The translations under genes were made by a program, and so were the position numbers. A DNA stretch of 64,000 nucleotides, taken from NCBI GenBank assembly GCA_004298905.1, contig SCTK01000016.1, positions 114,462 to 178,461 of the forward strand. Direction: 5' to 3'. The notes beneath the pieces were generated by a model. The model did not search any database, was not told where the DNA came from, and saw only the letters and a program-made list of their open reading frames with translations. The DNA comes from Burkholderiaceae bacterium. Lineage in GTDB: Bacteria; Pseudomonadota; Gammaproteobacteria; Burkholderiales; Burkholderiaceae_D. Shown here in pieces: positions 48,901-55,974 of this stretch (position 1 is the first letter of the stretch; each line of letters opens with the position of its first letter).

Positions 48901-48987
48901 ACGAAACGGCTGAGGTTGATGCAGCCATGGGCAGACCACCTGGACAAGCTGAGGGCTGGCGCAGAGGTCATACCGCCGCATAACGCT
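48901..48987 (+). pseudogene. Remnant of a second integrase C-terminus
   Basis: The frame TKRLRLMQPWADHLDKLRAG, continuing to PPHNA, matches the last 29 residues of the intact integrase (AERKKMMQQWADYLDKLKAG onward) at about 70 percent identity. Nothing of the rest of a gene is present. This is a scar of a related but different integrase, evidence of an earlier or nested integration at the same site. Confidence 0.75.
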
Positions 48988-49433
48988 CTTAAGGGAGCCT
49001 TGGGGCGGATGGGTGGCGGGCGGGGTGCCATGCCTTTGATAATGAGGCATTTACACATAATGCAAGTTATGCGGGCGCAAGCCGGACAGCACGCAGTGCT
49101 GCGCATAATTACTCGCATTATGTTCAATGCCGATCACTATGTACGGCTGGGCAGGCAGGGAAGAACGGGAAACGAAGCGAGGCATTCGCGGGCTGGAAAC
49201 GTAGCGCAGTGCGGGGGCGCTAGGGCTGGGCGAAGCCGAGCCTGATAGTGCCCACGCGCAAGCGGCAACGAAGGGGAACCAAGCCAACCAAAAGCACAAA
49301 GCGGGTTGCGCAGCAGCCAGCGTGTTTGAGTTCGGCACAGCGTAGCCCGGCGCGACGCTTGCGATTTTGATTTTGCAAGCGGCGTGACGGGCGGTCAGTT
49401 TGATAACAAACGAAGCTATTTTAAGAGGGTCAA
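48988..49433. other. Non-coding stretch with nested palindromes
   Basis: About 450 bp without a supported gene. It contains a hairpin ATGCCT/AGGCAT (49030-49050) and a nested palindrome at 49056-49122: CATAATGC pairs with GCATTATG, TTATGCG with CGCATAA, and CAGCAC with GTGCTG around a GCA loop. GC-rich, repeat-like DNA follows until the AT-rich promoter region of the gene at 49434. Confidence 0.6.
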
Positions 49434-50309
49434 ATGAATAACAAAGTATCTCTTATAGAACGCGCAGAGAAACAGCTTGAGCAGTTCAGTCATTTGCCGG
49501 AATACAGCCAAAAGCGGGGGGTATTGGATAAGGTTGTAAACCACCTCGCTGAAATGCCAGCGCAAACACCAGAAAAATTTGATGGTTGCCTTAGTCAGGC
49601 CATTTATCTCATTGAGAAAATGGCAGAAGTTTTGAAACCTCCATCCGCCAATCCAGAACCCGAAGATCACAGCTCGTGGATTTGGAAATACTCTGACCCC
49701 GTTACTCTTCTTAAGAATAGGGACAGCGATAGTCACCACATTGATACAAATGACCTAGAAAAGATCGTTAGATACTACCTGACCATGCCTTGGCTGCATT
49801 GCGGAGCGATAGATAAATTATTTTTAAGTGCCGCGATTCATCAAGAAGTGATTAGTTATGGAGAAGGATTGCAATCGGAAGTTTTTGATCATTCACCATT
49901 ATTTTCCGGGGCACTTGCCGCCAGCAAAAGCAGAAAATCGAAAGTTATTGCTTGGATAATAGTTTCTGGAAAATTTCTGTTCTGGTTGCTCCTATCCGTG
50001 TCCATTGGCTTTGGCGCTGCTGAATTTCATGGCTGGTGGGCTGGGCCGCTCGCTGGCCTTGGTTTCTGGGTCTTACTTAAAACAAACTGGCGTCTCTCAA
50101 AAGGGGAAGTGTTCGACAAATTTTTTCAGAGAGGTGAGCTTCTAGATGAAATGACAAATTTGTTACGAATGCTGCAAAAGCCGACAATAAGCCCCACCCA
50201 TCTCAGAGATCGTCTCAACGCGACAGAAAATAAAGGCGTTGTTTGGCCAGCCTATATATTTCCAATCATTGAAAGAGCTATTTCTCGGAATCAGTTTGTG
50301 TGGGATTAA
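49434..50309 (+). CDS. Unrecognised island cargo protein with two membrane helices
   Basis: A 291-residue protein. Residues 1-165 are soluble and helical (with IERAEKQLEQFSHLPEYSQK at the start). Two membrane helices lie at about 170-193 (VIAWIIVSGKFLFWLLLSVS) and 199-217 (HGWWAGPLAGLGFWVLL), and a soluble tail of about 70 residues follows. No known motif is recognised. GC is clearly lower than in core genes, which indicates acquisition. A Shine-Dalgarno-like AAGAGGG precedes the ATG. It sits with the gene at 50409 between integrase and AlpA, the usual place for island cargo such as defence genes, but that is only positional inference. Confidence 0.6.
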   Translation: MNNKVSLIERAEKQLEQFSHLPEYSQKRGVLDKVVNHLAEMPAQTPEKFDGCLSQAIYLIEKMAEVLKPPSANPEPEDHSSWIWKYSDPVTLLKNRDSDSHHIDTNDLEKIVRYYLTMPWLHCGAIDKLFLSAAIHQEVISYGEGLQSEVFDHSPLFSGALAASKSRKSKVIAWIIVSGKFLFWLLLSVSIGFGAAEFHGWWAGPLAGLGFWVLLKTNWRLSKGEVFDKFFQRGELLDEMTNLLRMLQKPTISPTHLRDRLNATENKGVVWPAYIFPIIERAISRNQFVWD

Positions 50310-50316
50310 TCGATTT

Positions 50317-50392
50317 AACCACGCCTAGCCCGACGGGGCGAAAACAGGGTTCCCTTGATCCTGCTGGCGTGGTTTCTCAATCAAGGATCAAG
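50317..50392 (+). promoter_or_regulatory. Predicted pseudoknot in the leader of the 50409 gene
   Basis: Two interlocked inverted repeats: AACCACGCC (50317-50325) pairs with GGCGTGGTT (50366-50374), and CTTGATCC (50354-50361) pairs with GGATCAAG (50385-50392). The a-b-a'-b' order is that of an H-type pseudoknot, ending 16 nt before the ATG. It could control translation, or the same dyads could be operators. Confidence 0.45.
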
Positions 50393-50408
50393 CGCGTAAA
50401 GGGACGCT

Positions 50409-51101
50409 ATGACAATTAAATTACCAGAACGTCGTTATTTTAATTTTGAAGAGCTAATAAGTCGTTGGAGATGTGAAGTAGCCGATATTCGACACTTGTT
50501 GATTGACGGAAAACTAACCGCTAGCGTTTTTATTGACCCAGAAGAACTTGGTTATGTCGAGGCAATGTGGGATTGGGAACATGAAGATGCTTATTACTGC
50601 ATCTATGACGACATTGAAGAATCGCACGAACATACAAGAATCCATAAAGGTTTTTATCATCTGGCACTGCCCCACCAAACCACACCGTTTGATTGCCTAT
50701 TTTCTTACATAACCGATACCCTCAATTGGCAAACAACCCCATGGGAAGAACCAAAGGGTAAATGGTGGAGGTTGGTTTCTTGGTTGACCCTTGATGAGGT
50801 TGTTAAAAATGGTGTGGTGATGTTTTCTGAAGTGTCTCGGTTTGAGACGAAACTGGCAGAACCTGAGCAACCCGCGAACCAAGAAAAGTCACTTCATCCA
50901 AAGGAACGAAAGTCGCTACTAACAATTATCGCCACGTTATGCACGTTAAATAAGATTGACCTTAGAACCCACGCAGCCAGCGCAACCGTTATAAAAAATG
51001 CAGCCGAACAACTTGATCTAAAAATAGGCGAAACCACGATAGAGAATTATTTAAAAGAAGCGCAAATTCTTCTTGGACAGCCACAACAAATAAGAAAATA
51101 G
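50409..51101 (+). CDS. Unrecognised island cargo protein
   Basis: A 230-residue protein. The N-terminal third (RRYFNFEELISRWRCEVADI followed by RHLLIDGKL) looks like a small HTH or ligand-binding module, and the middle is acidic and aromatic (EHEDAYYCIYDDIEESHEH). The C-terminal 70 residues (KERKSLLTIIATLCTLNKID onward, with TTIENYLKEA) resemble a helical domain seen at the end of many uncharacterised island proteins. No enzymatic motif is visible. AT-rich. Shine-Dalgarno AAAGGGA lies 6 nt before the start. A predicted pseudoknot lies in its leader. Confidence 0.6.
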   Translation: MTIKLPERRYFNFEELISRWRCEVADIRHLLIDGKLTASVFIDPEELGYVEAMWDWEHEDAYYCIYDDIEESHEHTRIHKGFYHLALPHQTTPFDCLFSYITDTLNWQTTPWEEPKGKWWRLVSWLTLDEVVKNGVVMFSEVSRFETKLAEPEQPANQEKSLHPKERKSLLTIIATLCTLNKIDLRTHAASATVIKNAAEQLDLKIGETTIENYLKEAQILLGQPQQIRK

Positions 51102-51202
51102 GCAACTGCCTATTCCATTTTGGCAATTGCCTCAAATTCAGAGCAAAAAAAGTTTCAATGCATCGTTGGCTGTTATAGCCGCTTACTGAAAGGTAATACA
51201 CG

Positions 51203-51394
51203 ATGCAAACCATACTCAGGCTACCCGCTGTCAAACAGCGCACAGGTTTATCCAGAAGTTCTATCTACGCACTCATCAAAGGTGGGCAATTCAAGGCTCC
51301 AATCAGCCTTGGTGCGCGTGCCGTGGGCTGGCTTGAAACCGACGTGGATGAATTTATCACCGCTCGCGTCAAAGCTTCGCGCAAAGCCGGTTAA
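51203..51394 (+). CDS. AlpA family transcriptional regulator
   Basis: A 63-residue MerR-like winged-helix protein. LRLPAVKQRTGLSRSSIYAL (residues 6-25) and WLETDVDEFITAR (residues 43-55) are the AlpA/CP4-57 signature. AlpA proteins control integrase or excision in P4-like islands. The gene follows a 100-nt AT-rich gap and is followed by other small genes in the same direction, probably one transcript. Confidence 0.88.
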   Translation: MQTILRLPAVKQRTGLSRSSIYALIKGGQFKAPISLGARAVGWLETDVDEFITARVKASRKAG

Positions 51395-51404
51395 GGGGAA
51401 AGCT

Positions 51405-51716
51405 ATGAACAAAAAAATAGCCACTCCCTCGGAAAAAGAAGCGGCCTTAATTCAATTGCGAGATCAGTATAAAGGGCTCGACACCGATACACAATGCAGG
51501 CGGATATTTGCGGCATTGCAATTGGGCACGCTGGACACTTGCGAGGCGCGGAAATATCTGGACGTGCTCCATCCGGCGGGTAGGGTGCAACAACTTCGCA
51601 AACAAGGCCATGAAATTCTGACTCTGCGCGTGCCGGTAAAAACCGAGAGCGGCATCAAGCACTCGGTTGGGCGCTATGTGTTGATATCCACAGAAAAGGC
51701 AGTCAATGATGAATAA
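51405..51716 (+). CDS. HTH-domain small protein (HTH_39 type)
   Basis: A 103-residue protein with Shine-Dalgarno AGGGGAA before ATG at 51405. DTQCRRIFAALQLGTLDTCE followed by ARKYLDVLHPAGRVQQLRKQGHEI (about residues 25-70) is the pattern of the phage/island helix-turn-helix family PF14090. It probably regulates replication or cargo genes. It lies 10 nt after alpA and overlaps the next small frame. Confidence 0.7.
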   Translation: MNKKIATPSEKEAALIQLRDQYKGLDTDTQCRRIFAALQLGTLDTCEARKYLDVLHPAGRVQQLRKQGHEILTLRVPVKTESGIKHSVGRYVLISTEKAVNDE

Positions 51717-51855
51717 CCATCCCGATTGGCTGATTGCATTGCATAACCTGATTCTGCGGTTTTCTGAGTATGGAATTTCACACGATCTTGCTGGCCTTTC
51801 CGTGCAAGAGGCCTATGGCCTTTATTGCTTTTTGCAGCGCATGTCAGAAAGGTAG
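51709..51855 (+). CDS. 48-residue island protein
   Basis: A short frame MNNHPDWLIALHNLILRFSE, ending in QEAYGLYCFLQRMSER, that overlaps the 3' end of the HTH gene by 8 nt and ends 2 nt before the next gene. An ATG one codon earlier (51706) is equally possible. The AGLSVQEAYGLYCFLQR pattern is a small helical module seen in integrative elements next to replication proteins. Function unknown. Confidence 0.5.
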   Translation: MNNHPDWLIALHNLILRFSEYGISHDLAGLSVQEAYGLYCFLQRMSER

Positions 51856-51857
51856 CC

Positions 51858-52322
51858 ATGTCCCGCACCCGGAAGTTGAAAGGCAATGCGGGCAAGCGTG
51901 ATTCAGGGCAGCATCTGGCGATTCCTAGAATTGTTCTTGAGTGCCCGGCATACCGCACACTAAGCCATGTTGCCCGCTCGTTGCTGCTCGATATAGCCAT
52001 GCAATACTGCGGCCACAATAATGGCAAGCTAGTGGCGTGCAAGAAGTACCTGGAGCCGTTAGGCTGGCGCAGTGCCGACACCGTGACTCGTGCCAAACGC
52101 GATTTGCTTGCCAGTGGCCTCTTGATCGAAACCCGCAAAGGCGCAAGACCGAACAAAGCAGCTTGGTACGGATTAGCTTGGTTCACTCTCGACCAATCAC
52201 AGGGACTGGACATCGACCCGGATTTTTTTGAACGAGAACGGAAGAGCTACCGTAATTCTCTTATTCCGTGCGCCGGTATAGGCAAGGTAAAAATAGCGCC
52301 GCGATACGGAACAACAGGCTGA
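51858..52322 (+). CDS. Winged-helix island protein, putative replication or regulatory
   Basis: A 154-residue basic protein starting MSRTRKLKGNAGKRDSGQHL. The region SHVARSLLLDIAMQYCGHNNGKLVACKK (in pieces, about residues 37-65) and RSADTVTRAKRDLLASGLLIETRKG fit a winged helix-turn-helix that recognises DNA, as in small replication-associated proteins of ICEs and phages. The first 11 residues of a longer frame overlap the preceding gene and are not needed. It is the last gene in the alpA transcript. Confidence 0.6.
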   Translation: MSRTRKLKGNAGKRDSGQHLAIPRIVLECPAYRTLSHVARSLLLDIAMQYCGHNNGKLVACKKYLEPLGWRSADTVTRAKRDLLASGLLIETRKGARPNKAAWYGLAWFTLDQSQGLDIDPDFFERERKSYRNSLIPCAGIGKVKIAPRYGTTG

Positions 52323-52532
52323 TTTGCTACGCCGCTTGACGGCGCTATGCCATGCTTTTTTGCGTGGCCTCTGCGCCGTCGGACGGAACGTATCTAGAAT
52401 TAGCCATCTGTATTGGATGATAGGCAATGACAAGTCAGCCAAATTACCTCATACAAAACAATGGCTTTAGAATGAATCAACTGCTTTTTTTTCAATGGCT
52501 TAGGGATTGAATCATGGCTATCTCAGTAGCAC

Positions 52533-52976
52533 TCAGGGCCGTTTGTCTAAATACTTGACGATCAAATAGCGATTCGATTTTTTGCCGAATGCAGTACCAG
52601 ATGACACCGTTCCGCGACTGTTCACGCCCACGCCCATTGATTGGCCGCCACCTGAAAAATCCATAGCAATTGCCGCATCACCACCTGCGGCCTTCACCTG
52701 ATCGGCAATGGCATGCCGAATGCGCTGATTCCCAAACACGTTGTCGAAATCTTCAATAGTTACCACGCCAAGTATCTGATAGCGGCGAGGCGGCGTTCCA
52801 GTTCCCCAATATTCGATGCCATCAATAATCTCTTTTGTCCCACCCTCTCCCTCGATAATTTGCGCCCCATTGCGGCCCTCATATTGCTGGAAATTAGTTT
52901 GCGCACAGCCAGTAATTGCAACAATCAACGACAAGAAAAAAAACCTACTCAACAGAACTAAGCGGCGTCCATTCAT
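52533..52976 (-). CDS. Putative lipoprotein
   Basis: A 147-residue protein from MNGRRLVLLSRFFFLSLIVA with a lipobox AITGC. The mature part has YQILGVVTIEDFDNVFGNQR and GGDAAIAMDFSGGGQSMGVG, a small alpha/beta fold found in uncharacterised envelope lipoproteins. A longer frame (12 codons) would precede the signal sequence with charged residues, so it is rejected. Located on the opposite strand near the right end of the island. Function unknown. Confidence 0.6.
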   Translation of the reverse strand: MNGRRLVLLSRFFFLSLIVAITGCAQTNFQQYEGRNGAQIIEGEGGTKEIIDGIEYWGTGTPPRRYQILGVVTIEDFDNVFGNQRIRHAIADQVKAAGGDAAIAMDFSGGGQSMGVGVNSRGTVSSGTAFGKKSNRYLIVKYLDKRP

Positions 52977-53052
52977 GACTGTCCCCCACGGTATTTTTAT
53001 ACGGACACCCATAATGCCATTGCAATTGAAGGCCGCACAATAGGCACTGACA

Positions 53053-53073
53053 GGGGTAACTTTGGGGGTAACT
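53053..53073. repeat. Right-end copies of the GGGGTAAC repeat
   Basis: GGGGTAACT (53053-53061) and GGGGGTAACT (53064-53073) are the same unit as the left-end repeats at 47147-47206, in the same orientation. Their occurrence at both ends supports the island limits. Confidence 0.6.
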
Positions 53074-53142
53074 CAATCCCCTGAATCGCTGGAAATGCCT
53101 CAGATAAAGGCTTTGCGCACTGGATTAAATAGACGCCGGCCC

Positions 53143-53179
53143 AAATTAAAAAGCCACCCTTGCGGTGGCTTTTTAATTT
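53143..53179. terminator. Very strong bidirectional terminator
   Basis: AAATTAAAAAGCCACC (53143-53158) and GGTGGCTTTTTAATTT (53164-53179) form a perfect 16-bp stem with a five-base loop. On the minus strand it lies directly after the structured element at 53186-53338, and no protein gene precedes it on either strand within 150 bp except the short distance to the island lipoprotein promoter. Confidence 0.9.
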
Positions 53180-53185
53180 GATGCA

Positions 53186-53338
53186 GCCGGCGGGATGAGA
53201 ACCCGCACACCGGGTTCGACTAAGCGAGCACTGCTCGCTTGGACGTGCGCAGCACGGTCTCACGGCAACGCCGTGAGATGGCTGAATCGACACAGCGCCG
53301 CAGGCGCGTCGTGGCGAGACAGACACATTCCCGCCGGC
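53186..53338 (-). ncRNA. Multi-stem structured element, candidate non-coding RNA
   Basis: A 153-nt segment closed by a perfect 10-bp stem, GCCGGCGGGA (53186-53195) with TCCCGCCGGC (53329-53338). Inside lie consecutive hairpins: GAACCCG/CGGGTTC; AAGCGAG/CTCGCTT; CGTGC/GCACG; TCTCACGGC/GCCGTGAGA; and CGAC-GCGCC/GGCGC-GTCG with a bulge. On the minus strand the segment runs straight into the 16-bp terminator. The CGGGTTCGAC segment is tRNA T-arm-like, but no tRNA fold fits. I recognise no known RNA family. It could equally be a repeated DNA cruciform. The strand is inferred from the terminator. Confidence 0.45.
53327..53338 (+). other. attR candidate
   Basis: ATTCCCGCCGGC exactly repeats 12 nt of the ssrA 3' end (47025-47036), and the next bases (CGCATCAT) loosely resemble TCCACCAT. 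It coincides with the closing stem of the structured element, so the match could be coincidental. Confidence 0.4.
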
Positions 53339-53403
53339 CGCATCATCTCAAGAAAACAAAACAACTCCGGCACATTTGATTTCCAGGTCGCGGGAACCAC
53401 CTT

Positions 53404-54843
53404 TTATGATTTTTTATGGCGATCTGGTAATCCAAGTTTCCAACGAATCATGTCCCCGATAATTGGATAAATGTCGTTGTGTTTTGCCCCAAAGCGCATG
53501 AATACACCTTGAAACTTACCAATGTCGCGATTTACGCCAGTGTCTTCATCCGGAATGAAATGAGCAAGACCACTGATTTGAGCTTCGGCACGCTCCGACT
53601 CAGACAAATCAAAGTATTGCCACAGTTTATTTTGGTGAGAAAAATCAACTTCAGTGATGCCATCGAGTAGTTTATTTAAGATCTCTTCGCTGTTATCAGG
53701 CTTCCGATTACTAAACGCGAAGTCGTAAACCAATTTTGCGAGAGCTTTCAATACAACAGGTTGGGCAGCGACTGTTTTTTCCCTGGCTTGCGTTTCTCCG
53801 AACCCAGGGATAGCAGTCACAGCCTCCCAAAAACGATAGGCAATTTCGATCTTTGGGGTGACCTCTGGAGGAGTGGCGCTTGCAATGTTTGTCTTGTTCA
53901 AGAACAGAATCGCATTTATTGCGACCAAATCTTTGCGCGTCACAGAACCATCATCTGAGTGCCAATCTGATTGATCTTTTTCTTGGACTTTGAGGCCCAG
54001 TGAGTTAATCAATCGTTCCTTAATGAACAAATTAACCGGATTTGAATTATCAAAGTTCAAAGCGAGGCTTGTTTCCACCTTTTTTGCTAGGCGATTCAGG
54101 TCATGAAATAACTGACGTTCTTGATCAACATTTAGACCAAGATGAACTTCGACGGCAACCGTACAAAAAGTCCGTGCAACAACAAAGCATTCTTCCCAAA
54201 GCGCAAATTCACCAGCCGAAGGCTCGGAACCCAAGCCTTGGAACAGCCCCCCCTTCTTTGGATAAACACGTTTGGTACGAAGCTCATCAAGAAATTGAAA
54301 AACCATTTCCATGGCCTTACGCCGATGCTGGCCATCAACAACCCACAAAACATGCTTTTGCGAGAGGAAAACTTTGAACGATGCCGTTTCCTGATCCTGA
54401 GTAGTCATACGCTGGCCGCGCAAGCTATTTCCTTCAGGGTTGCACTCGCGAATATTGACAACAATCGGCTGCACGGAAAGATAGGGTTGTTTACCAAGCT
54501 GCGATTGCACTTCCTCAAATATTTCTGGAACCGGCTTCTTATCAATGCTGCAACGAGTAATTGCTGCGCTAACCAATCCCTTAAGAATATAGACAGCAAG
54601 TTTGTGGGCATGTGCTGGATCAAGTTTGCGCTGAGAAACTGCATCGCCATCACGGACAGGGTCATTCGCCACTTCGGACATCTCGAAGAATTCGTGCATT
54701 GGTATGTACGTAACAAACGTGCGAAAACCGAGATTGTGTCCAATAAAAACCTTGTAAGGCTTGTCAGCTGTTCCCCCAGTTTCCACTAGGTCGTTAAGTG
54801 ATGAAAGCGGGGTTGGATTGCCTTGAGCATTTGAGGGGAACAT
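53404..54843 (-). CDS. Orphan DGQHR-domain (DndB-like) protein
   Basis: A 479-residue protein starting MFPSNAQGNPTPLSSLNDLV, fixed by Shine-Dalgarno GGAG 7 nt upstream. The signature VVDGQHRRKAMEM is at about residues 168-180, which defines the DGQHR family; its best-known member is DndB, the transcriptional repressor of DNA phosphorothioation genes. Further conserved-looking segments are DLNRLAKKVETSLAL and DLVAINAILFLNKTN. No dndA, C, D or E gene is nearby, so its role is unclear: an orphan regulator, or part of an undescribed DNA-modification or defence module. Low GC. Promoter with an inverted-repeat operator at 54877-54942. Confidence 0.75.
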   Translation of the reverse strand: MFPSNAQGNPTPLSSLNDLVETGGTADKPYKVFIGHNLGFRTFVTYIPMHEFFEMSEVANDPVRDGDAVSQRKLDPAHAHKLAVYILKGLVSAAITRCSIDKKPVPEIFEEVQSQLGKQPYLSVQPIVVNIRECNPEGNSLRGQRMTTQDQETASFKVFLSQKHVLWVVDGQHRRKAMEMVFQFLDELRTKRVYPKKGGLFQGLGSEPSAGEFALWEECFVVARTFCTVAVEVHLGLNVDQERQLFHDLNRLAKKVETSLALNFDNSNPVNLFIKERLINSLGLKVQEKDQSDWHSDDGSVTRKDLVAINAILFLNKTNIASATPPEVTPKIEIAYRFWEAVTAIPGFGETQAREKTVAAQPVVLKALAKLVYDFAFSNRKPDNSEEILNKLLDGITEVDFSHQNKLWQYFDLSESERAEAQISGLAHFIPDEDTGVNRDIGKFQGVFMRFGAKHNDIYPIIGDMIRWKLGLPDRHKKS

Positions 54844-54876
54844 TATTATCTCCAGGATTGTATTGGCAAATCGCCA

Positions 54877-54942
54877 GGAACATATTTTATATATTCCAGG
54901 GATATTGTCAATAATATTCCTGGAATATATAAAATATGCTCC
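54877..54942 (-). promoter_or_regulatory. Promoter embedded in a 24-bp inverted repeat
   Basis: Arms at 54877-54900 and 54919-54942 are inverse copies with one mismatch in 24, separated by 18 bp. On the minus strand TTGACA (54911-54906) lies in the spacer and TAAAAT, 16 bp later, lies in the downstream arm. A repressor bound to the arms would cover the -10 and the region upstream of -35. This is typical of tight autoregulation. Confidence 0.7.
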
Positions 54943-55201
54943 GGTGATATTCTCATTTGGCGTGGAAATGGTTCTTGCCGACGAAAATTGGGCTTTTATT
55001 ACGACGACCGTCATCCCTAAATCTTTATCCTCGTAACCCCGCAAATACCGAACTAAGCGCTCCCCATATCCTCACGCGCCAGCGGCTGAGGCATCCACAC
55101 TCCCATGCCCAAAGGAACCCGCCCGGGATCAACCACGACACCTTGCCACAAGACCATAAAAAGACTACATTCGGTCTCTATCGAATTTCAAGGGCACGGC
55201 C
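54943..55201. other. Intergenic region holding a gene remnant
   Basis: No intact gene. It holds the decayed dehydrogenase 3' end at 55032-55096. The rest contains no motif I recognise apart from a possible ribosome site before the antitoxin start. Confidence 0.5.
55032..55096 (-). pseudogene. Fragment of short-chain dehydrogenase 3' end
   Basis: The minus-strand sequence reads LAREDMG, then after a frame shift ERLVRYLRGY, aligning with AAREDVQARLVEYLRGV at the C-terminus of the dehydrogenase encoded at 55975-56742. The DNA copies (55032-55096 and 55993-56060) are in the same orientation and share long exact blocks such as ATCCTCACGCGC. It is a non-functional duplicate. Confidence 0.65.
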
Positions 55202-55477
55202 ATGCGCTACTCATCTCAAGTCAAACCGATCAGCTATCTGAAGGCCAACGCGGCTGAAGTCTTGACGCGCCTTGCCAAGCAGCGCGAGCCGCTGGTCATT
55301 ACCCAGAACGGTGAGGCCAAGGCGGTTCTGCAGGATGTGGCTTCGTTTGAGGAGACTCAGGAGACGCTGGCCTTGCTGAAAATTCTGGCGCTGGGCAATC
55401 AGGATGTTGCATCCGGCAAGGTCAAGCCTGTGGCTGATGTGGCCGCCCGGCTGCGCACCAAGCGGGCCAAGGACTGA
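55202..55477 (+). CDS. Phd/YefM-type antitoxin
   Basis: A 91-residue antitoxin. Residues 8-50 (VKPISYLKANAAEVLTRLAK, PLVITQNGEAKAVLQDVASF) form the Phd/YefM DNA-binding fold. The C-terminal 40 residues would wrap the toxin. The stop overlaps the toxin start by one base (TGATG), the usual arrangement for coupled synthesis. It should repress its own promoter together with the toxin. Confidence 0.93.
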   Translation: MRYSSQVKPISYLKANAAEVLTRLAKQREPLVITQNGEAKAVLQDVASFEETQETLALLKILALGNQDVASGKVKPVADVAARLRTKRAKD

Positions 55478-55818
55478 TGGCTGGCGCATCTGCCAAATTC
55501 AAAGTCCTGCTCACTGCGGGTGCCGAGCAGGACTTGGAGGCGATCCACGATTACATCGCCCAATTCGACTGTGTTGCCAACGCCAACTACGTGCTGGATG
55601 CGTTGATGGAGGTTGTGGAGAAACTGTCTCGCTTCCCGGAACGTGGCAGCTACCCGAAGGAGTTGGCCGCGCTGGGCATCAAAGAGTACCGTCAAACTTC
55701 GTTCAAGCCTTACCGTGTGATCTACCGCATCATCGGCAATCAAGTCGTCATCATGCTGATTGCTGACGGTCGTCGCGATATGCAGTCGGTGTTGGCGCGC
55801 AGGTTGCTGGGCGCATAG
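55477..55818 (+). CDS. RelE/ParE family toxin
   Basis: A 113-residue toxin. LTAGAEQDLEAIHDYIAQF (about residues 12-30) and FKPYRVIYRIIGNQVVIMLI (about 75-94) are standard RelE/ParE motifs. Members either cleave mRNA at the ribosome or inhibit gyrase, and this one looks nearer ParE. It pairs with the antitoxin gene immediately upstream. Confidence 0.92.
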   Translation: MAGASAKFKVLLTAGAEQDLEAIHDYIAQFDCVANANYVLDALMEVVEKLSRFPERGSYPKELAALGIKEYRQTSFKPYRVIYRIIGNQVVIMLIADGRRDMQSVLARRLLGA

Positions 55819-55886
55819 TCTATCGGTTGCATAAGCGCAGCCACTGATTTGGGCGGCTCGAACTTATTTGAAATCTGATTATCTTG

Positions 55887-55964
55887 TCGTTCCTGCGCAT
55901 GCAGGAACCCAGCGGCTTTAATAACTGCGAAGACACTGGGCTCCTGCCTGCGCAGGAGCGACGA
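55887..55964. repeat. Palindromic dispersed repeat
   Basis: Left arm 55887-55912 (TCGTTCCTGCGCATGCAGG onward) and right arm 55936-55964 (ending CGCAGGAGCGACGA) are near-inverse copies around 23 bp. This is a common genome-wide repeat type. It lies between the toxin gene and the dehydrogenase stop. Confidence 0.8.
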
Positions 55965-55974
55965 GAAACATTCT

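Noticed and set aside
49056..49122. Integron attC site
   Set aside because: It folds similarly, but the conserved RYYYAAC / GTTRRRY ends are missing and no integron integrase is present.
53195..53470. Short protein frames over the structured element
   Set aside because: They read through hairpin-dense DNA, have Arg/Ser/Cys-rich shadow composition and no ribosome site.
54142..54789. Plus-strand frame opposite the DGQHR gene
   Set aside because: No ribosome site or recognisable protein. The minus-strand gene has a promoter, ribosome site and signature motif.
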